Shown: positions 31,692 to 40,542 of the stretch, piece after piece
How the letters are laid out: every line of letters starts with the position of its first letter
Position numbering within the stretch: position 1 is the stretch's first letter
NCBI GenBank assembly: GCA_964402925.1
Contig: CAYOED010000025.1
Span: 1-42,154, forward strand
Source of the DNA: Suilimivivens sp964402925
GTDB taxonomy: Bacteria > Bacillota > Clostridia > Lachnospirales > Lachnospiraceae
DNA: 42,154 nucleotides
Reading direction: 5' to 3'
The notes under the pieces: generated by a model
Database searches by the model: none
What the model was told of the DNA's origin: nothing
Seen by the model: only the letters and a program-made list of their open reading frames with translations
Position numbers and translations under genes: made by a program

Positions 31692-33188
31692 CTAAAAATT
31701 AAAATAAATAAAGGTGCTGACCTGTGAAAAGGAAATCACAGACCAGACAAAGACAAGTGCCACAAAAAAGCAGAGTTTTCTATTCAGAGAATGTTCGCTT
31801 ACGATTTGCAATGCATTCTTCCGTGTCAAAATAAACCCGCTGACTGCCAGCAGTAAAATAAACACTGCCAGATACGCATAGGTAAGCAGTTCCGGCGCTG
31901 CCAGATTGATTACCTGCTTGAATAGATAAAATTCAGGAACATCCAGTTTTGCCGCCACTTTATAAATATATCCCGTATTTTTAAATGCAAAAATATTTTT
32001 AAACATCTGAAATGCATTTGCCATGCTGTCACTGCGGAAAAAGAACAATGACATATTAAAGAAACCAAACGTAAAAAGCCATCCAAGCCATCTTGGAATA
32101 TAGCATCTGGCGGAAACCTTTTCATTGCTGCCCTTCACACCTACAATTCCCAAATTATCCCAGATTACCAAAAGTCCCTGCATGGTCCCCCACGCCACAT
32201 ATGTCCAATTTGCCCCATGCCATAGACCGCTTAAAAAGAAAACCATAAAGGTATTAAAGATGGTCCTCATCTTTCCCTTTCTGCTGCCTCCTAAGGGAAT
32301 ATAGACATACTGTATAAAAAACCTGGACAATGTCATATGCCACCTCTGCCAGAGTTCCTTTACGGAACATGCCTTGTAAGGAGAATTAAAGTTCACGGGC
32401 AATTCTATATTGAACATTTTCCCCAGTCCCATTGCCATATCACTGTATCCGCTGAAATCAAAATAAATTTCAAAAGTGTATGCCAGAATAACCAGCAATG
32501 TAGTGGGCGTATCCAGAAACGCCGTCTGTTCAAAACCGTAGTTTACAGGCAGCGCAAGCACATCCGCAAGCAATACCTTTTTCCCGAGACCCAGCGTAAA
32601 AAGTATGATTCCCTGCGCAAAGCTGTCGGGATTAAACTTCCGGTTTGACTTGTTCTCAAACTGCGGCATCATTTCCTTATAGAGCACGATAGGTCCTGCA
32701 ATCAGCTGCGGGAAAAAGGTCACAAAGGTCAGATAATTGATGAAAGAATAATGATCCGCCTTCCCGGTACATCTGTCCACAATGAACGAAAGCTGCTGAA
32801 AAGTAAAAAAACTGATTCCAAGAGGAAGCAAAATATGTTTCAAATTAAAATCTGTGTGAAAGATAAAATTGATATTTTCAAAAAAGAAATCATAATACTT
32901 GAAGTAAAACAAAAACCCGAGATTCAGCAAAATACCGCCAGCAAGCAAAAGACGCCCGGTTAGCTTCGTATGGGAAAATCTCATCAAATAACTGAGAAAA
33001 TAATTACCCAATATACTGACAACAATCACTGTAAGATAGTATGGATTAAAATATCCATAAAACCACAATGACATACCTGCCAGAAAAAGCTTGGCAGGTT
33101 CATATGCTTTGAAACGATTTAATATATACCAGCCGGCAAGTGTCAGCGGCAGAAATAAAAAAATAAAAATATAAGAATTAAACAGCAT
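31692..33188 (-). CDS. MBOAT-family O-acyltransferase (AlgI/DltB-like)
   Basis: 498-residue polytopic membrane acyltransferase with about ten to twelve helices. ELWQRWHMTLSRFF and the catalytic His in LSGLWHGANW are the family signature, and GGSRKG and GYSDMAMGLGKM are typical of AlgI-like members. It would move acyl groups across the membrane for the SGNH partner encoded next. The ATG has GGGAGAG in front. The target is probably a surface polysaccharide, but no polysaccharide genes are near. Confidence 0.88.
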   Translation of the reverse strand: MLFNSYIFIFLFLPLTLAGWYILNRFKAYEPAKLFLAGMSLWFYGYFNPYYLTVIVVSILGNYFLSYLMRFSHTKLTGRLLLAGGILLNLGFLFYFKYYDFFFENINFIFHTDFNLKHILLPLGISFFTFQQLSFIVDRCTGKADHYSFINYLTFVTFFPQLIAGPIVLYKEMMPQFENKSNRKFNPDSFAQGIILFTLGLGKKVLLADVLALPVNYGFEQTAFLDTPTTLLVILAYTFEIYFDFSGYSDMAMGLGKMFNIELPVNFNSPYKACSVKELWQRWHMTLSRFFIQYVYIPLGGSRKGKMRTIFNTFMVFFLSGLWHGANWTYVAWGTMQGLLVIWDNLGIVGVKGSNEKVSARCYIPRWLGWLFTFGFFNMSLFFFRSDSMANAFQMFKNIFAFKNTGYIYKVAAKLDVPEFYLFKQVINLAAPELLTYAYLAVFILLLAVSGFILTRKNALQIVSEHSLNRKLCFFVALVFVWSVISFSQVSTFIYFNF

Positions 33189-33304
33189 TGTTACTCTCCC
33201 TGTAGGGATATCTTAACATAACTTTACATATTTTGTCTAATACATGGAAATACTTAGTAACAAAGCAATAAGTAAATATGGGGTTTACAAACAGGAGGCA
33301 GATT

Positions 33305-33928
33305 ATGAAAAATAAAATTTTCTTTGCTATAATGCTCTGTACATTTCTATTTATTACCGGATGTACAGATAATTATGAAAAAAGTCATGGAAATAACCAT
33401 CAGGCATATGTAGATGAGGGTAATGGTCAGGATAATGCCGTCAATACTTTGCAGGTAGGAAGTAAGTATAGAATTGTAGGACCCATGGACGATTTAAAGG
33501 ATGCCGTCGTAGATATCCTCGGCGACCACTACTGGCCGGACACTTTACTCAGCGCGGAGGAACTTGCAGAACGGACCGGCGTCTCAGAAAACATGTATGA
33601 GGACTTCTTGGCGGAATATCAGCATACGCAGGCAGGTATTGACATGATGATTCTGGTCAAAGCCAGACCGGAAGAGATTGAAAATGTGGAGCGATACTTG
33701 AATGAATATCGGGAAGTGCTTCTTAAAATCTATGAGCAGCAGCCACAAAATGAAGCCAAGGTATTTGCATCAAGAATCGAAACCATCGACAATTACGTCT
33801 GCTACATTCAGCTAGGAGCAAATATTGCATCCCTTGAAAATCAGGGACAAGAAGAAATGATTGCCTATTGTCAGCAGGAAAATGAGCGGGCACTGGATAT
33901 TATCGAAAAGCGCATCCTAAATTCCTGA
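33305..33928 (+). CDS. DUF4358 lipoprotein
   Basis: 207-residue exported lipoprotein. The signal peptide MKNKIFFAIMLCTFLFITGC ends in the lipobox I-T-G-C. The mature part has the pattern of DUF4358 proteins (MMILVKARPEEIENVERYLNEYRE), which are common in Lachnospiraceae and have no known role. The ATG at 33305 has AGGAGG at 6 nt. Divergent to the MBOAT pair, so a link to surface polymer modification is possible but unproven. Confidence 0.8.
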   Translation: MKNKIFFAIMLCTFLFITGCTDNYEKSHGNNHQAYVDEGNGQDNAVNTLQVGSKYRIVGPMDDLKDAVVDILGDHYWPDTLLSAEELAERTGVSENMYEDFLAEYQHTQAGIDMMILVKARPEEIENVERYLNEYREVLLKIYEQQPQNEAKVFASRIETIDNYVCYIQLGANIASLENQGQEEMIAYCQQENERALDIIEKRILNS

Positions 33929-33950
33929 TTTTGATTTTGTATCTGTTTTT

Positions 33951-33970
33951 TATACTTGAATTCAAGTATA
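33951..33970. promoter_or_regulatory. 20-bp palindrome at the exonuclease III promoter
   Basis: TATACTTGAATTCAAGTATA is a perfect 20-bp palindrome. Its right end overlaps a TATAAT box (33967-33972) that would serve the exonuclease III gene. A protein dimer bound here would block RNA polymerase. It could instead be a loop-less terminator for the lipoprotein gene, but there is no T-run. Confidence 0.55.
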
Positions 33971-34010
33971 ATATAGATATTTAAAACATTAGTTGGAAAG
34001 GATCATACCT

Positions 34011-34769
34011 ATGAAAAAATTAATCTCTTGGAACGTCAACGGTCTGCGTGCCTGTGTAGAAAAAGGATTCCAAGGTTTCTTTCAGGAAGCGGATGCCGAC
34101 ATCTTCTGCCTGCAGGAAACCAAACTTCAAGAAGGACAGATTGCCTTAGATCTCCCCGGATACCATCAATATTGGAATTATGCGGAAAAGAAAGGCTACT
34201 CGGGAACAGCCATTTTCACAAAGCAGGAACCCTTATCCGTCTCCTATGGATTGGGCATAGAAAAACACGATCATGAAGGACGTGTTATCACCTTAGAATT
34301 TGAACACTATTATATGATTACCGTCTATACCCCTAATTCACAGGATGAATTAAAGAGATTAGATTACCGGATGGAATGGGAGGATGATTTTTTATCTTAT
34401 CTTAAGAAACTGGAAATGAGCAAACCCGTCATCGTCTGCGGCGATATGAATGTGGCTCATAAAGAAATCGACCTGAAAAATCCGAAAACGAACCGTAAAA
34501 ATGCCGGCTTTACAGATGAAGAGCGAAATAAATTCACTGCACTTTTAGATGCCGGCTTCACAGACACCTTCCGGTACTTTTATCCTGATCTTGAAGCAGC
34601 TTACTCCTGGTGGTCCTACCGCTTTAAAGCAAGAGAAAAAAATGCCGGATGGCGTATCGATTATTTTCTAGTATCAGCATCTTTAAATACATCCTTAAAG
34701 GATGCCCTGATTTACAAGGATATCCTAGGGTCAGATCATTGTCCTGTAGGACTTTTAATAGAGGATTAG
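34011..34769 (+). CDS. xth: Exodeoxyribonuclease III (AP endonuclease)
   Basis: 252-residue exonuclease III/AP endonuclease of base excision repair. It shows ISWNVNGLRA, LQETKLQ (metal-binding Glu), GDMNVAHKEID (Asp and Asn), WRIDYFLVS and the SDHCPVGL catalytic His. All family residues are present and length is normal. The ATG at 34011 follows AAAGGA; an upstream in-frame TTG is on the RBS itself. It is followed by a good terminator. Confidence 0.95.
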   Translation: MKKLISWNVNGLRACVEKGFQGFFQEADADIFCLQETKLQEGQIALDLPGYHQYWNYAEKKGYSGTAIFTKQEPLSVSYGLGIEKHDHEGRVITLEFEHYYMITVYTPNSQDELKRLDYRMEWEDDFLSYLKKLEMSKPVIVCGDMNVAHKEIDLKNPKTNRKNAGFTDEERNKFTALLDAGFTDTFRYFYPDLEAAYSWWSYRFKAREKNAGWRIDYFLVSASLNTSLKDALIYKDILGSDHCPVGLLIED

Positions 34770-34792
34770 CCGGTTGGCTAATCCTTTATTAG
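34763..34792 (+). terminator. Terminator after exonuclease III
   Basis: GGATTAGCC-GGTT-GGCTAATCC (34763-34771 and 34776-34784), a perfect 9-bp stem with a tetraloop, followed by TTTATTAG. The stop codon lies inside the stem. Confidence 0.85.
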
Positions 34793-34855
34793 TCTAATAC
34801 CTGACGTATCCAGACCCAGATATTTTCCCATAGCCACATATCTTATTGAAGTTTA

Positions 34856-34888
34856 ATAAATATTTATCGAATTTCAATAAATATTTAT
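34856..34888. promoter_or_regulatory. Two palindromic operator candidates, 21 bp apart
   Basis: ATAAATATTTAT occurs at 34856-34867 and 34877-34888. The start-to-start distance is 21 bp, two turns of DNA. The second copy abuts the -35 box of the DUF2975 promoter. This layout fits a cooperative repressor, for which the HTH gene of the same operon is a candidate. Confidence 0.55.
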
Positions 34889-34916
34889 TGACAATCAATT
34901 TTTTCGGTGATATAGT
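34888..34916 (+). promoter_or_regulatory. Promoter of the DUF2975-HTH operon
   Basis: TTGACA (34888-34893), 17-bp spacer, TATAGT (34911-34916). Near consensus. It drives four genes from 34986. Confidence 0.85.
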
Positions 34917-34985
34917 TCAGTTAACGCAGGTACATAACCACTGTAAAACAGTTTTAGAAATTACTCATAAACAGGGAGGTCTCAC

Positions 34986-35432
34986 ATGCACAAGAAGTTG
35001 ATTGTATTTACAAAAGTACTCTTGGATTTTTTATTTTATACCGGAATTATCGTTACCGTCTTTGTTCCGTTTATCATTATCAAATACGGAAACTTTAATT
35101 CCTACTTTGCACAAAATGTTCCCCAATTAAGTGCCATTTTCATCCCTTCCGGTATATTTGCGGTGCTGATCATATATGAACTTCGCAAAATGTTTAAATC
35201 CGTACTGGCAGACGATTGTTTTATCCCGGAAAATGTTAAAAGCCTTAACAGGATGGGTACCTACAGTTTTTTTATTGCTCTGATTACCTGCTGCCGGCTG
35301 CCTCTTTACATTACGCCTGCCGTCATCGTTGTCATTCTGGTTTTCGTGATTGCCGGTCTTTTCAGCAAAGTGCTATCTTATGTTTTCGACAAAGCTGTAA
35401 CCTACAAACTGGAAAATGACCTGACGATTTAG
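34986..35432 (+). CDS. DUF2975 membrane protein
   Basis: 148-residue membrane protein with four helices (about 8-30, 45-65, 90-108, 110-130). The order of helices and the following Cro-like regulator match DUF2975 pairs, which are widespread in Firmicutes and have no firm function. The ATG has GGGAGG in front. It starts the operon with the small HTH gene 10 nt downstream. Confidence 0.82.
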   Translation: MHKKLIVFTKVLLDFLFYTGIIVTVFVPFIIIKYGNFNSYFAQNVPQLSAIFIPSGIFAVLIIYELRKMFKSVLADDCFIPENVKSLNRMGTYSFFIALITCCRLPLYITPAVIVVILVFVIAGLFSKVLSYVFDKAVTYKLENDLTI

Positions 35433-35442
35433 GAGGATTCAC

Positions 35443-35679
35443 ATGGCAATCAAAATCAATCTTGACGTGGAAATGGCAAAGCAGAAAAAGGGACTTACGG
35501 AACTTGCAAACGAAGTAGACATTACCCTTGCCAATCTTTCCATATTAAAAAACAACAAAGCCAAAGCCGTCCGGCTCTCAACCTTAAACGCTATCTGCAA
35601 GGCGCTGCACTGCCAGCCCGGTGATATTCTCGAATATGTGGAAGAAGAGGAAGATCATGAACAAGCATCTGAAAAATGA
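35443..35679 (+). CDS. Cro/C1-type HTH regulator (YozG-like)
   Basis: 78-residue DNA-binding protein made up almost entirely of one HTH domain. Residues 1-70 carry the pattern MAKQKKGLTELANEVDITLANLSILKN and LSTLNAICKALHCQPGDILEY, typical of YozG-like proteins that pair with DUF2975. The acidic tail EEEEDHEQ follows. AGGAGG precedes the ATG. It is a candidate repressor of its own operon through the palindromes at 34856-34888. Confidence 0.88.
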   Translation: MAIKINLDVEMAKQKKGLTELANEVDITLANLSILKNNKAKAVRLSTLNAICKALHCQPGDILEYVEEEEDHEQASEK

Positions 35680-36088
35680 AAAATATATATTTTCATTTTA
35701 TTTTGTTGTTTTTGCGGCAGCCTCTCTGACGGAATCTGTTTTGATAGAAAGTTTTTTATGGGCAGGTTTCCATGGATTTGGCGATATAGCAATGGAATAT
35801 ACGAAGCAAGGCGAGCGGGCAGCAGGTATCCTTTTGCTGTCTCCATATCTGGTCTGTTTCCTTGTAATAATCTTTTTCATCACGATATTTCATAAGCCAA
35901 AACAAAAGACCCATAAGCCGGCTCACAGCACACGCCGCGTCGGCTGTTCTGCTGCCCTATTCGGAACCGGCATTGGTATTATCCTTTTTTTTCTGGATTC
36001 TTACACATTGCGTATCTTATGGAATCTAATCTATAAATTTATAAATTTTATTGAACATTCTGCCTGGATGAAATACCCAGTGCCGTAA
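35657..36088 (+). CDS. Hypothetical membrane protein in the DUF2975 operon
   Basis: 143-residue protein with three hydrophobic segments (about 10-35, 57-80, 100-125) and a basic loop (HKPKQKTHKPAHSTRR). Its ATG at 35657 lies inside the HTH gene and overlaps it by 23 nt, with GAGGA upstream, so it is translationally coupled. I do not recognise the family. Confidence 0.7.
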   Translation: MNKHLKNEKYIFSFYFVVFAAASLTESVLIESFLWAGFHGFGDIAMEYTKQGERAAGILLLSPYLVCFLVIIFFITIFHKPKQKTHKPAHSTRRVGCSAALFGTGIGIILFFLDSYTLRILWNLIYKFINFIEHSAWMKYPVP

Positions 36089-36103
36089 TAAAGGAGGATT
36101 ATT

Positions 36104-37624
36104 ATGGAACCTATTAGAGAAGAGATACTATCAGAAGAAAATCAAAAAAAAGAAAATCCCCTGTTTCCTTTTATGGGGATTGGGAGTCTGATTTATGCTG
36201 CTTTTTATACCTTTTGCTTGTATAAGAACAGTTCGGGTATTACCTACCCTTTTTTCGTAGGCGGAACCTGCTTGTTTTTCTTCTTTTACTTGAAAAAGTC
36301 AGGGATTACCGCCAAAAAGTTCTCCCTTTTTCTCGTCATTAGTCTGCTTTTACTAGGTCTATGCACCTGCATGACGGATTCCTATATCCTAAGAGCCTAT
36401 AACAAACTGGGGATTTTCTTCCTGTTTTTCTATATGGTGCTTCATAACCTGTATGAGGATAAAGATTGGGATATCCCTGAGTATCTGGGATCTATTATTA
36501 ATATTTTATTTACCAGCCTGGTGTTTCTTTTCAGACCTTTCACAGATTTTTTAGCTTTTTGGAATGCAGAAAAAAAGAAAAACAGGAAATCTGACGGCAA
36601 AGGAAAATATGTTTTTGCAGGTATTTTAATCGCACTTCCGCTTTTATTTGTGATTCTGATACTTCTTTATGAAGCGGATGCTGTGTTTTCCAGTTTCTTT
36701 AATCAACTGCTTATATTTGATATTTTCTTTGAAGGCGATATATGGGGCATTCTATTTTTGTTTGCATTTATTTTTTTTGCATCCTACTGTATTATAACCC
36801 GCCTCTCTGTCCATGACCTGAAAGAAGATATTCCCGACAAAAGAACGGCAGAACCTATTATAGCCATCACCTTTACAGCGTTGATTTCTCTGGTATATCT
36901 GATTTTCTGTTACATACAGGTGGTATATCTTTTCGGAGGATTCGGTACCTTGCCGGAGGGTTATACCTACGCCGCCTATGCGAGAGAAGGATTTTTCCAG
37001 CTGGTTTTTGTGTGCCTAATTAATCTGGCGCTGGTGCTCGCCTGTACCAAGCACTTTCGGGAAAATAAGGTTTTAAAGGGCATCCTGACATTTATTTCTG
37101 CCTGCACTTATATTATGATTGCTTCCAGCGCTTACCGGATGCTTCTTTACATTCAGACCTACTATTTAACCTTCCTGCGGCTCTTTGTATTGTGGATCCT
37201 TCTTGTCCTGTCTTTACTTATGGCAGGCGCACTGGTCATGATTTACCGGGAATCCTTTCCGCTGACCAGATATTATGTGATAACGATTACGGTGCTTTAT
37301 CTGGTATTTTCCTTTGCCCACCCGGATTATTGGATTGCCCGATATAATCTGAACCATATCTATCTGTCACAGGAAACCATAGAAGATTATCAGGACCGCT
37401 ATGGATATGATGACTTTCATTACCTGCGCCGACTTTCCGCTGACGCTGCGCCCGCAATTTTCGAAAATGCAGAAAAGCTGGGTTATGAAGATGAAAACTG
37501 GTTCCTAAATTATGTAGAAGATACTTCCATAAAGGCATCCATGTGGGATAAACAATCTATCAGACAATGGAATCTTTCCCGGTGGACCGCAATGAAGCTG
37601 CTTTCATCTCATTCAGTACACTGA
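36104..37624 (+). CDS. DUF4153/DUF4173 polytopic membrane protein
   Basis: 506-residue protein with about twelve helices. The YTYAAYAREGFFQLVFVCLINL segment (about 287-308) is characteristic of DUF4173 proteins. The C-terminal ~110 residues are soluble. Function not known. The ATG follows AGGAGG 16 nt after the preceding gene. The last 65 nt overlap the 3' end of the MATE gene on the opposite strand; both frames look real. Confidence 0.82.
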   Translation: MEPIREEILSEENQKKENPLFPFMGIGSLIYAAFYTFCLYKNSSGITYPFFVGGTCLFFFFYLKKSGITAKKFSLFLVISLLLLGLCTCMTDSYILRAYNKLGIFFLFFYMVLHNLYEDKDWDIPEYLGSIINILFTSLVFLFRPFTDFLAFWNAEKKKNRKSDGKGKYVFAGILIALPLLFVILILLYEADAVFSSFFNQLLIFDIFFEGDIWGILFLFAFIFFASYCIITRLSVHDLKEDIPDKRTAEPIIAITFTALISLVYLIFCYIQVVYLFGGFGTLPEGYTYAAYAREGFFQLVFVCLINLALVLACTKHFRENKVLKGILTFISACTYIMIASSAYRMLLYIQTYYLTFLRLFVLWILLVLSLLMAGALVMIYRESFPLTRYYVITITVLYLVFSFAHPDYWIARYNLNHIYLSQETIEDYQDRYGYDDFHYLRRLSADAAPAIFENAEKLGYEDENWFLNYVEDTSIKASMWDKQSIRQWNLSRWTAMKLLSSHSVH

Positions 37625-38933
37625 TTGTAAGCGGGATAGAAAGTATGAGCGTACCTACATCTGCTGCTGCCTGCGTCATTTGCACTCCTAAAAGTCCAAA
37701 CGCATAGGGCAGGATCAAAATAAGCGGAATAAAGAAATACCCCTGTCTTGCTCCTGCTATGATGGATGCTTTTAAGGCTTTACCGATAGACTGCAGCATC
37801 ATATTGCTCATAACAATCCAGGCATTTAACGGAAACGTGATGCATTGCAACCTTAATGCCAGCGCACCCGTTTCTATAACTGCCTGGTCTTCCTTGCGGA
37901 ATAAAGCGACGATATTCGGTGCGAAAATTCCGCAAAGAGCAGAAATGATAATCAAAAAGACAAACGCATATTTAACACAGAAGAAAAACCCTTCTCTCAC
38001 CCTTTTATATAATTTGGCGCCATAATTAAATCCGCACACCGGCTGAAATCCCTGTCCAAACCCAATGAGCGCAGAATTGGCGAACATTGTCACTCTGCTT
38101 ACAATCGACATGCCTGCTATCGCGGCATCTCCATATATCCCTGCTGCATGATTTAAGAAAATAACCGCTATACTTGCAAGCCCCTGTCTGCAAAGAGAGG
38201 GTATTCCACCCCGAAAGATTTCTTTTAAAAAATAGGTATTTACTTTTAAATTTTTGAAACTGATTACAATGCTTCCGCCTTTTCTTGTCATAAGGACTAA
38301 GAGTACAAAGCTGCAAAGCTGACTGGTCACTGTGGCTATCGCCGCCCCCGAAATATCCATATGAAAACCAAAAATGAGAATAGGGTCAAGCGCAATATTG
38401 AGTATCGCCCCCGTCACAATTCCTATCATCGCAAAAGAAGCTCTTCCCTGAAATCTAAGCTGGTTATTTAGAACCAGAGACGAAGTCATAAAAGGCGCGC
38501 CTAAAAGAATGATTCTTAAATATTTTCTTGTATATGGCAGAATCGTGGGTGTGGAACCCAAAGCAACGGACAAAGGATTCAAAAAGACGATTCCGCAAAA
38601 AGCGATTAGAACACCGCAAAGCAAAGACAGATAAAATCCGTTAGCAGCCATGGCAGAGGCATCTTCCAATTCTTTGCTCCCTAACTTTCTGGAGATATAA
38701 TTCCCCGAACCATGTCCAAAAAAGAACCCTACCGCTTGTATAATTGCCATGACAGAAAACACGATTCCCACTGCTGCCGTGGACTGGGTATCCAGTTTTC
38801 CTACAAAAAACGTGTCCGCCATATTGTAAAAAGACGTGACCAGCATGCTGATGATTGTGGGCACTGCCAGAGAACAGACCAGCTTTGGGATCGGTGTGGT
38901 CGTCATCTGTATATATTTTTCTTCCTGATTCAA
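37560..38933 (-). CDS. MATE-family efflux transporter
   Basis: About 457-residue antiporter with twelve helices in two halves. PIPKLVCSLAVPTIISMLV and NMADTFFVGKL in the first part match bacterial MATE proteins, which export cationic drugs with Na+ or H+. Typical residues of the second half (GFGQGFQPVCGFNYGA) are present. I favour a TTG start at 38933 with AAGGA 9 nt upstream; GTG at 38942 is too close to this site and ATG at 38906 also fits. Substrate cannot be read from sequence. Confidence 0.85.
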   Translation of the reverse strand: MNQEEKYIQMTTTPIPKLVCSLAVPTIISMLVTSFYNMADTFFVGKLDTQSTAAVGIVFSVMAIIQAVGFFFGHGSGNYISRKLGSKELEDASAMAANGFYLSLLCGVLIAFCGIVFLNPLSVALGSTPTILPYTRKYLRIILLGAPFMTSSLVLNNQLRFQGRASFAMIGIVTGAILNIALDPILIFGFHMDISGAAIATVTSQLCSFVLLVLMTRKGGSIVISFKNLKVNTYFLKEIFRGGIPSLCRQGLASIAVIFLNHAAGIYGDAAIAGMSIVSRVTMFANSALIGFGQGFQPVCGFNYGAKLYKRVREGFFFCVKYAFVFLIIISALCGIFAPNIVALFRKEDQAVIETGALALRLQCITFPLNAWIVMSNMMLQSIGKALKASIIAGARQGYFFIPLILILPYAFGLLGVQMTQAAADVGTLILSIPLTISVLNEMKAASLRSTGKDSIV

Positions 38934-38960
38934 TTTTAGCACTTCCTTTCATTTCTCCTA

Positions 38961-40418
38961 TTACATACAACTGTTTACAATCTCATCCAGAGAATAGAGA
39001 TACAAATTTTTATCCTGTTTTGCTGCTTCGCATATTTTTTCATCAAAGCCTGATTCGGAAAATAGCATGTAGAAAAACGTCGCTTTTTCTTTTTGCGGTG
39101 ACAGTTTCGTAAATGTGTCAAGATACTCCGAATAGCGAAAGGGCTTATTCTTAAATTTACATTCTCCAATCAGGTATTCCTTCTTTTCTCTGGAAACTGC
39201 TACAATATCAATCTCCGTTTCTGCCACTCTAAAACCATCTTCCTGCTCTATATCCCGGATTGTGGTTTTTCCATACCAGCGCCCCATCTGAACATAACGG
39301 AATGGAAGCACATTGGCTTTTTGAAGTTTCTGGACATACTGTTTGCATATATCTTCAAAGGAAAGCGCGGCAAATTCATGAAGAAAAGGCTCGACTTCAT
39401 ATTTGTATACGCCATCCACATCTCCTGTCTCCAAATCCGAATAACTGGTAAATGCAAAAGCATACCAAAATCGAAAGAAATTGTCTGTCAGCCTATAAAT
39501 TCCCCGATTTAAATTCGCCTTTTCTTTTGTTCCCGCGTCAACAGAAAACTCTCGTTCAATGACTCCAAGCTCAATCAGGTTTCGCAAATACACACTGGTT
39601 TTAGAAGTATCTTCCACAAGAGATTTCTGACTAATATCATTCAATCGCGTATTACCAAGTGCAACGGCTTCAATCAGCGAGTTGTACAAAGCAGTTTCCC
39701 TTAGTTCCTGCCGCAACAGAAAATCAACTTCACTGTATAAGGCACAGCCCTTTGTCAAAATATTTTGCTTGATATTTTCCTCCAAAGATAATCCCGCATC
39801 AAATTGACGAAGGTAATGCGGAATTCCGCCAAGCACAGAGTAGACCAGAACCTTATCACGGGCAGAATAATTAGGAAAAAAATTGATTACATCATAAAAA
39901 CCCATTTCTGTCATTTTATATATGCCGGTCGCTCTTCCATATAGGGGATTTTTTTCTGCAAGCAACTCTTTCTCTATAAAACTCATGGCACTTCCGCAAA
40001 GAATAACCATGATATTAGAGTCTTTCCATACTTCGTCCCACAAATTTTGCAAAATAGAAGGAATGCTGGCATTATCTTTACACATATATGGAAATTCATC
40101 AATTACAAGCAATTTTTTTTGTTCACCATAGGGCAGATCCAATACGGCCCGGAAAGCTTTTTCCCAATCTGCAAACTGATCGATATACTGATTTGCCGGA
40201 ATATCTTCCTTTAGTATTTTTTCAGAAAAATTCCTTAACTGCCGCTTATCTGTGCACTCCTGACAGGAAAAGAATACATGAGGTTTTCCCTGACAGAATT
40301 GTTTTAAAGTTTCTGTCTTTCCTATACGACGCCTGCCATAAAGAACAATAAGCTGCCCTCTATTTGTCCTATATTTACTTTCCAAGAACTGTAATTCTGA
40401 TTCTCTGCCTATAAACAT
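38961..40418 (-). CDS. DUF234-type ATPase with PD-(D/E)XK-like C-terminus
   Basis: 485-residue protein. The N-terminal ATPase has Walker A GRRRIGKT (28-35) and Walker B LLVIDEFPYM. The middle contains a winged-helix-like region. The C-terminal part holds D404 and E419-x-K421 in EIDIVAVSREKKEYLIGECK, the pattern of a PD-(D/E)XK nuclease. This matches the archaeal-type ATPase/DUF234 family that is common in archaea and scattered in bacteria. The ATG has GAGG upstream. Preceded by a promoter with repeats. Role unknown; a mobile or defence-type origin is possible. Confidence 0.8.
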   Translation of the reverse strand: MFIGRESELQFLESKYRTNRGQLIVLYGRRRIGKTETLKQFCQGKPHVFFSCQECTDKRQLRNFSEKILKEDIPANQYIDQFADWEKAFRAVLDLPYGEQKKLLVIDEFPYMCKDNASIPSILQNLWDEVWKDSNIMVILCGSAMSFIEKELLAEKNPLYGRATGIYKMTEMGFYDVINFFPNYSARDKVLVYSVLGGIPHYLRQFDAGLSLEENIKQNILTKGCALYSEVDFLLRQELRETALYNSLIEAVALGNTRLNDISQKSLVEDTSKTSVYLRNLIELGVIEREFSVDAGTKEKANLNRGIYRLTDNFFRFWYAFAFTSYSDLETGDVDGVYKYEVEPFLHEFAALSFEDICKQYVQKLQKANVLPFRYVQMGRWYGKTTIRDIEQEDGFRVAETEIDIVAVSREKKEYLIGECKFKNKPFRYSEYLDTFTKLSPQKEKATFFYMLFSESGFDEKICEAAKQDKNLYLYSLDEIVNSCM

Positions 40419-40473
40419 AATATCGACACCTCAATTCCACGATTTTACATGATCCGTCATTAATTTCTACTCT

Positions 40474-40499
40474 AATCGTGATTTACTGAATCGTGATTT
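40474..40499. promoter_or_regulatory. Direct-repeat operator candidate before the DUF234 gene
   Basis: AATCGTGATTT occurs at 40474-40484 and again at 40489-40499, 15 bp apart. A related inverted core, CCACGATTTT, lies at about 40438-40446. The two direct repeats begin just after the predicted start site of the adjacent promoter. Confidence 0.5.
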
Positions 40500-40505
40500 G
40501 AACAC

Positions 40506-40534
40506 ATTGTATCATGCTTATAAACTTTTGTACA
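40506..40534 (-). promoter_or_regulatory. Promoter of the DUF234 ATPase gene
   Basis: Minus strand TGTACA (40529-40534), 17 bp, TACAAT (40506-40511). It lies immediately beyond the end of the ABC-F gene and gives an independent transcript for the ATPase. Confidence 0.6.
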
Positions 40535-40542
40535 TCACCAAT

